Assembly (NCBI RefSeq): GCF_001613305.1
Contig: NZ_BDCC01000066.1
Coordinates: 26,450-90,449 of the forward strand
Length of the DNA: 64,000 nucleotides
Source of the DNA: Nocardia vaccinii NBRC 15922
GTDB taxonomy: Bacteria; Actinomycetota; Actinomycetes; Mycobacteriales; Mycobacteriaceae
Direction of reading: 5' to 3'
Notes under the pieces: model-generated
Told to the model about the DNA's origin: nothing
The model's input: the letters and a program-made list of their open reading frames with translations, nothing else
Databases searched by the model: none
Translations under genes and position numbers: made by a program
Shown: positions 60,381 through 64,000 of the stretch, piece after piece
Position numbering within the stretch: position 1 is the first letter of the stretch
How the letters are laid out: each line of letters begins with the position of its first letter

Positions 60381-60904
60381 TGCACACCTCCAGAACCTCG
60401 CGAGCACCGCCTACCAGCAGAGCGCTGCTCAGACATGCCGCACAGTCCGCAACCGAAAGCCGGCCGATGGCCACCGCGTGTTGTCCGCATCCGCGCCCGA
60501 TCCGCGTCGCATGGCCGGGCGGGCTGCTCATGGGTCTGCCCGAGTGCGTGAACCCGTCTTGCGACGTCGGGCTCCACCCAGGCTCAGTGTTCTGTGTGTG
60601 GCCCCGTCCACCTCTCTCGGGCAGATCAGCTGCCGGGTTTCCCCGGCACATTCAGCATGCCCCCGCCCCGCACCCTCGCACGCGTGCCGAAGGTCATCTT
60701 CGGTCCCTGAGAACGTCACACCTGGGCCGCTGCCGCGCGAGCCGCCTCGCGCCCGGCGAATCTTCACCACCGGCATCGCGCTGTACTCGGCCGGATCGAT
60801 CTCCGTTACGCCGCAATGGATCCGGATCATCGTTCCCTCGCACGCCCGAGCCGTCGGCCGGGTCGTTGCGTTCGGTACCGGGTGATCAGCGCCCGGTGGC
60901 CGGG
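60381..60904. other. Long gap between USP and slipin genes, one doubtful gene
   Basis: About 524 bases. The only candidate gene is the minus-strand frame at 60528-60830 listed separately. No GGGAC-N4-GTCCC palindrome, strong terminator or other known element was found. Confidence 0.4.
60528..60830 (-). CDS. Hypothetical 100-residue protein, doubtful
   Basis: The ATG at 60830 has GAGGGA four bases upstream, and the first 55 codons favour G/C in third position like neighbouring genes (MIRIHCGVTEIDPAEYSAMP and following). The second half is basic and low-complexity, without recognisable motif. It may be a small real gene, a decayed one, or chance. Confidence 0.3.
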   Translation of the reverse strand: MIRIHCGVTEIDPAEYSAMPVVKIRRARGGSRGSGPGVTFSGTEDDLRHACEGAGRGHAECAGETRQLICPREVDGATHRTLSLGGARRRKTGSRTRADP

Positions 60905-61747
60905 TCAGTTCGGCATTTCCAGCACTCCGTCGGAGACATGGGCATGCCGCTCGTTCGCCGGATGTCCGGCCGCGGTAGCCGCGATCTCGCGGGTCAGGAA
61001 GGTGGTGATGTCGCTGACCGCGCTCATCAACGAGGCCGGGAAGACCACTGTGGTGTTCTTGTCCACGCCCAGCTCCACCAGGGTCTGCAGATTGCGGAGC
61101 TGTAGTGCCAGCGGGTGGGCCATCATCGTGTCCGATGCGTCGCCCAACGCCGCGGCGGCCAGGGATTCGCCTTCGGCGGCAATGATTTTCGCGCGCTTCT
61201 CCCGTTCGGCCTCGGCTTGCCGGGCCATCGCGCGCTGCATGGCGTCGGGGAGCTGGATGTCCTTCAGCTCGACCAGGGTGACCTCGACACCCCACTCCAG
61301 GATCGTGGTATCGAGAATCTTGCGTATGTCCGCGTTGATGGCGTCCGTCTCCGCGAGAGTCTGGTCGAGGGTGTGCTGGCCGACGACCTTGCGCAACGTG
61401 GTCTGAGCGATCTGATCGATCGCCGCGTACACGTTCTCGATGGCGACTACCGACTTCTCGGCGTCGACAATGCGAAAATAGGCGACTGCGGAGATGTCGA
61501 CGCTGACATTGTCACGAGTGATGATGCCCTGGGACTGGATCGGCATGGTGACGATCCGCATCGACACCCGCCGCATCTGATCGATGATCGGGATGATGAA
61601 TCTGAGCCCCGGTTGCCGGACTCCGACCACGCGTCCGAGCCGGAACAGCACGCCACGCTGATACTGGAACACCACCCGAATCGATAGCGCCCCCGCGATC
61701 ACCAACACCAGCACCACAGCGATGGCGACTCCGGTGAACATGTTCAT
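60905..61747 (-). CDS. Slipin (SPFH/Band 7 membrane scaffold protein)
   Basis: 280 residues. A single N-terminal membrane helix (about 5-25, VAIAVVLVLVIAGALSI) is followed by a stomatin/SPFH domain with YQRGVLFRLGRVVGVRQPGL, the central LVELKDIQLPDAMQRAMARQ and the coiled AEREKRAKIIAAEGE. This matches prokaryotic slipins, which assemble into membrane microdomain scaffolds. AAGGGG precedes the ATG. A perfect DosR-like palindrome lies 86 bases upstream in the region shared with the divergent phosphoribosyltransferase gene. No partner NfeD gene is adjacent. Confidence 0.9.
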   Translation of the reverse strand: MNMFTGVAIAVVLVLVIAGALSIRVVFQYQRGVLFRLGRVVGVRQPGLRFIIPIIDQMRRVSMRIVTMPIQSQGIITRDNVSVDISAVAYFRIVDAEKSVVAIENVYAAIDQIAQTTLRKVVGQHTLDQTLAETDAINADIRKILDTTILEWGVEVTLVELKDIQLPDAMQRAMARQAEAEREKRAKIIAAEGESLAAAALGDASDTMMAHPLALQLRNLQTLVELGVDKNTTVVFPASLMSAVSDITTFLTREIAATAAGHPANERHAHVSDGVLEMPN

Positions 61748-61832
61748 GGCTGCCCCTTCTCACGGCTGGCATATCGCCTCGAGAATGCGCGCGGTACCAG
61801 GCGCTCTCCAGAGCATTCGGTTCCTTCCCACC

Positions 61833-61846
61833 GGGACGAACGTCCC
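61833..61846. promoter_or_regulatory. Perfect DosR-like palindrome in the slipin / Rv0571c-like promoter region
   Basis: GGGAC-GAAC-GTCCC, perfect arms and a four-base spacer. It is 86 bases upstream of the slipin start and about 150 bases upstream of the Rv0571c-like start, so it may serve both. In mycobacteria Rv0571c is a DosR-regulon gene. Confidence 0.65.
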
Positions 61847-61997
61847 CGCCGAAGCCTCCCGCCGCGTGCGAACGCATGATCCGGGAGCGAGGTACCGAAT
61901 CTCAGGGCCCAACGGCTCCAGGCCGCGTGACTACCGGACCTGCCGATGGCGCGGGTTCTTCGGGAGGCTGGGAACAGTCGGTGTTCAGGAGGTTTCG

Positions 61998-63338
61998 ATG
62001 TATTTCCAAGATCGGGCCGAAGCAGGCCGTCGACTCGCGGAGCGTCTCGAGCCACTGCGGGCGGCAGACGTCGTCGTGCTGGGACTGCCGCGCGGCGGTG
62101 TCCCGGCCGCATTCGAGGTGGCTCGGCGGCTGGACGCGCCGCTGGATGTCATCGTGGTACGCAAACTCGGCGTCCCGCATCAGCCGGAACTCGCCTTCGG
62201 CGCCATCGGTGAGGACGGTGTCCGGGTGATCAACACCAGCGTTGTGCAGCAGGCGCGGCTCACGGACGACGAGATGGCGCGCGTGGAACAGAGCGAGCGC
62301 TCGGAGCTGGAACGCCGGGCCGTTCGGTTCCGCGCAGGTCGGGCGCGCATCGATTTGTCGGGCCGGACCGCGGTGATCGTCGACGACGGTGTCGCTACCG
62401 GCGCAACGGCCCGCGCCGCATGCCAGGTCGCCCGCGCCCACGGTGCCGCACGCATCGTGCTGGCGGTACCGGTCGCGTCCCGCGCCGCGCTGCACATCCT
62501 GCGGCGCGAGGCCGACGAGGTGATCTGCCTGGCGCAGCCGATGCTCTTCTACGCGGTCGGCGAATGGTATCGGCAGTTCGGGCAGACCAGCGACCGCGAG
62601 GTCGTCGAGTTGCTGCACCGCGCCGCCACCCGTGAGCCAGGACTGCGACCGGTCCCCGACGACGACCCGCCGTTGTGCGATGACGATGTCCGGGTGCAGG
62701 CCGGAAAGACCGAGCTGGCCGGTCATCTCACGATCCCGGAGCATCCGATCGGGATCGTGATATTCGCACACGGCAGCGGCAGCAGCCGCCACAGCCCGCG
62801 CAACCGCTACGTCGCCGAGGTGCTGCAGCGCGCCGGGCTGGGCACGCTGTTGTTCGACCTGCTGACACCAGCCGAGGAAATCGACCGCGCCAACGTGTTC
62901 GACATCGATCTGCTGTCCCGGCGGCTGGTCGAGGTGACCGAGTGGCTGAGTCGACAGGGGCGAGCCGCGGGTTTGCCGGTCGGATATTTCGGCGCCAGTA
63001 CCGGGGCCGCCGCGGCGCTGTGTGCGGCCGCCGACCCCTGCGTGCACATCCGAGCGGTGGTCTCCCGCGGTGGCCGGCCCGACCTGGCCGGCCGAGCCTT
63101 GGCCGCGGTCGCGGCGCCGACCCTACTGATCGTCGGAGGACACGACTTCACCGTGATGGATCTGAACAACCAAGCGGCACAAGCGATGTCGTGCGAAACC
63201 GTGGTTCGGGAGGTGCCCGGCGCGACCCACCTGTTCGAGGAGCCGGGCACGCTGCGCCAAGCCGCCGAACTGGCATGTGACTGGTTCACCACTCGCCTGC
63301 CCACCACGACGCCGGCCACATCGGCAGGATCGACCTGA
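61998..63338 (+). CDS. Phosphoribosyltransferase-alpha/beta hydrolase fusion (Rv0571c-like)
   Basis: 446 residues, the size and order of mycobacterial Rv0571c, a DosR-regulon protein. Residues about 1-215 are a PRTase fold: VVLGLPRGGVPAAFEVARRL, then the PRPP loop VIVDDGVATGATARAA. Residues about 235-440 are a dienelactone-hydrolase-like alpha/beta hydrolase with FAHGSGSSRHSPRN, nucleophile region GYFGASTGAAAAL (Ser in GAST), acid in GGHDFTV and His in GATHLFEE. AGGAGG precedes ATG 61998. Substrate unknown. Confidence 0.9.
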   Translation: MYFQDRAEAGRRLAERLEPLRAADVVVLGLPRGGVPAAFEVARRLDAPLDVIVVRKLGVPHQPELAFGAIGEDGVRVINTSVVQQARLTDDEMARVEQSERSELERRAVRFRAGRARIDLSGRTAVIVDDGVATGATARAACQVARAHGAARIVLAVPVASRAALHILRREADEVICLAQPMLFYAVGEWYRQFGQTSDREVVELLHRAATREPGLRPVPDDDPPLCDDDVRVQAGKTELAGHLTIPEHPIGIVIFAHGSGSSRHSPRNRYVAEVLQRAGLGTLLFDLLTPAEEIDRANVFDIDLLSRRLVEVTEWLSRQGRAAGLPVGYFGASTGAAAALCAAADPCVHIRAVVSRGGRPDLAGRALAAVAAPTLLIVGGHDFTVMDLNNQAAQAMSCETVVREVPGATHLFEEPGTLRQAAELACDWFTTRLPTTTPATSAGST

Positions 63339-63419
63339 CGATCCGAGCGCCCCGTCCCGGCCCGCGTCCGGACCGCCATGCCCCCTGGTCGCGAGCGTTT
63401 TCGCGGAGACGCTCGGGCC

Positions 63420-63435
63420 GGTGACCTATGTCACC
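63420..63435. promoter_or_regulatory. CRP-type palindrome upstream of the second Hsp20 gene
   Basis: GGTGA-CCTATG-TCACC, a perfect 16-base inverted repeat fitting the GTGA-N6-TCAC core bound by CRP/FNR-type (GlxR/Cmr-like) regulators. It is about 95 bases before the Hsp20 ATG. No GGGAC box was found here. Confidence 0.5.
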
Positions 63436-63528
63436 TCGGGGTGAAGACTCGGTGCTCTAGGGGCCCGGATGCGGGAGCGGTGAGATCGGAGTGAGCGTTT
63501 CTTCCCACTACACAGTCGAGGAGTGATC

Positions 63529-63951
63529 ATGAACGTACTTCCTGTCCATCGCCCCGGTTCGCTCTTGCCCGACATCAGCGACTGGTGGAGTGGGCTGGCA
63601 CCCGGGCTGGCACCGATGCTGGGCGGCCATGTGTTGCGGGTGGAGGAGTCGGTCGACGACGCTCATTACGTGGTTCGTGCCGAGATCCCCGGCATCGACC
63701 CGGCCAAGGATGTCGAGGTGTCCGTGCATGGCGGTCTGCTGACCATCAAGGCCGAGCGCAGCGAAAGCCATGTGCAGGATGGGCGTTCGGAGTTCAGCTA
63801 CGGATCGTTCGAGCGCACCGTCTCACTGCCGGAAGGCGCGCAGGAGGAGGGCATCGATGCGAGCTACGCCAAGGGGATCCTGTCGGTCACCGTTCCCCTG
63901 AGCGAGTCGAAGCACAAGGTCACCAAAATCGAGGTGAAGTCCGCCGATTAG
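63529..63951 (+). CDS. Hsp20/alpha-crystallin small heat-shock protein (HspX-like)
   Basis: 140 residues. The alpha-crystallin domain spans about residues 38-130: VEESVDDAHYVVRAEIPGID, VHGGLLTIKAERSE, FSYGSFERTVSLPEG and YAKGILSVTVPL. The N-terminus MNVLPVHRPGSLLPDISDWW resembles mycobacterial HspX (Acr), a hallmark DosR product, more closely than the other Hsp20 in this window does. ATG 63529 follows GAGGAG. Upstream is a CRP-type palindrome. Confidence 0.92.
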   Translation: MNVLPVHRPGSLLPDISDWWSGLAPGLAPMLGGHVLRVEESVDDAHYVVRAEIPGIDPAKDVEVSVHGGLLTIKAERSESHVQDGRSEFSYGSFERTVSLPEGAQEEGIDASYAKGILSVTVPLSESKHKVTKIEVKSAD

Positions 63952-64000
63952 CCGCGCAAAGCGTGGATTGCGCCGATCCACTGACGCGACCCGATTTAGT

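Noticed and set aside
61972..61986. GAACA-GTCGG-TGTTC repeat before the Rv0571c-like gene
   Set aside because: Overlaps the ribosome binding site and has only five-base arms; not convincing as an operator.

Overview
The window is high-GC actinobacterial DNA. It most resembles a mycolic-acid-producing relative of Mycobacterium and Rhodococcus, most likely Nocardia. The grounds are strong G/C preference at third codon positions, frequent GTG and TTG starts behind AGGAG-type ribosome binding sites, a fused PcaL, a CtpI/CtpF-type pair of P-type ATPases, a WS/DGAT acyltransferase, and homologues of mycobacterial dormancy proteins (Hrp1, Rv0079-like, Rv0571c-like). The genus is inferred from gene content only. 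No rRNA, tRNA, transposase, phage gene or CRISPR array was seen.

Region 1 (1-13,933) is an aromatic-acid catabolic block. A truncated LysR regulator is followed by pcaJ and pcaI, divergent from pcaH-pcaG-pcaB-pcaL-pcaR-pcaF. Together these encode the protocatechuate branch of the beta-ketoadipate pathway down to succinyl-CoA and acetyl-CoA. Next to it lie an MHS-type transporter, a TetR regulator, a shikimate/quinate dehydrogenase and a two-domain 3-dehydroshikimate dehydratase. These import hydroaromatic acids and convert them to protocatechuate, so the two halves form one pathway. Inverted repeats suit PcaR-type control of pca and TetR control of the shikimate half.

Region 2 (about 13,934-23,560) is a decayed interval. 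Intact genes (a tandem-duplicated FadR/GntR regulator, two short-chain dehydrogenases, an Hsp20, an HSL-type esterase) stand among truncated remnants: aldehyde dehydrogenase, amidohydrolase, acyl-CoA dehydrogenase, AMP-ligase joined to an acyl dehydratase, isochorismatase, LuxR, SDR tail and cyclase tail.

Region 3 (about 23,900-41,850) holds a 1,099-residue kinase/ATPase/TPR/LuxR regulator, a lipase maturation factor-like membrane protein, three small membrane proteins sharing a (D/E)WP-type hydrophobic segment, a 1,517-residue CtpI-like P-type ATPase, several envelope or stress-type proteins, a frameshifted GH114-like lipoprotein and a succinate-semialdehyde-type dehydrogenase.

Region 4 (about 41,860-64,000) looks like a hypoxia/dormancy (DosR-regulon-like) island: a CtpF-like cation ATPase, Hrp1, universal stress proteins, an ABC exporter, WS/DGAT, DUF1918, a flavodoxin, an Rv0079-like ribosome-hibernation protein, a five-gene acyl-CoA synthetase / 2-oxoacid dehydrogenase E1-alpha / E1-beta / E2 / acyl-carrier-protein operon, a hydrolase, a slipin, an Rv0571c-like phosphoribosyltransferase-hydrolase and a second Hsp20. 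Palindromes of the form GGGAC-N4-GTCCC, the core of the mycobacterial DosR box, lie in the shared promoter regions at 50.8 kb and 61.8 kb, with degenerate versions upstream of hrp1 and the acyltransferase. The genes would fit together as an energy-saving and storage programme (triacylglycerol synthesis, translation arrest, acetyl-CoA rerouting, protein protection). That programme is inferred. The sequence directly shows the gene content and the palindromes.
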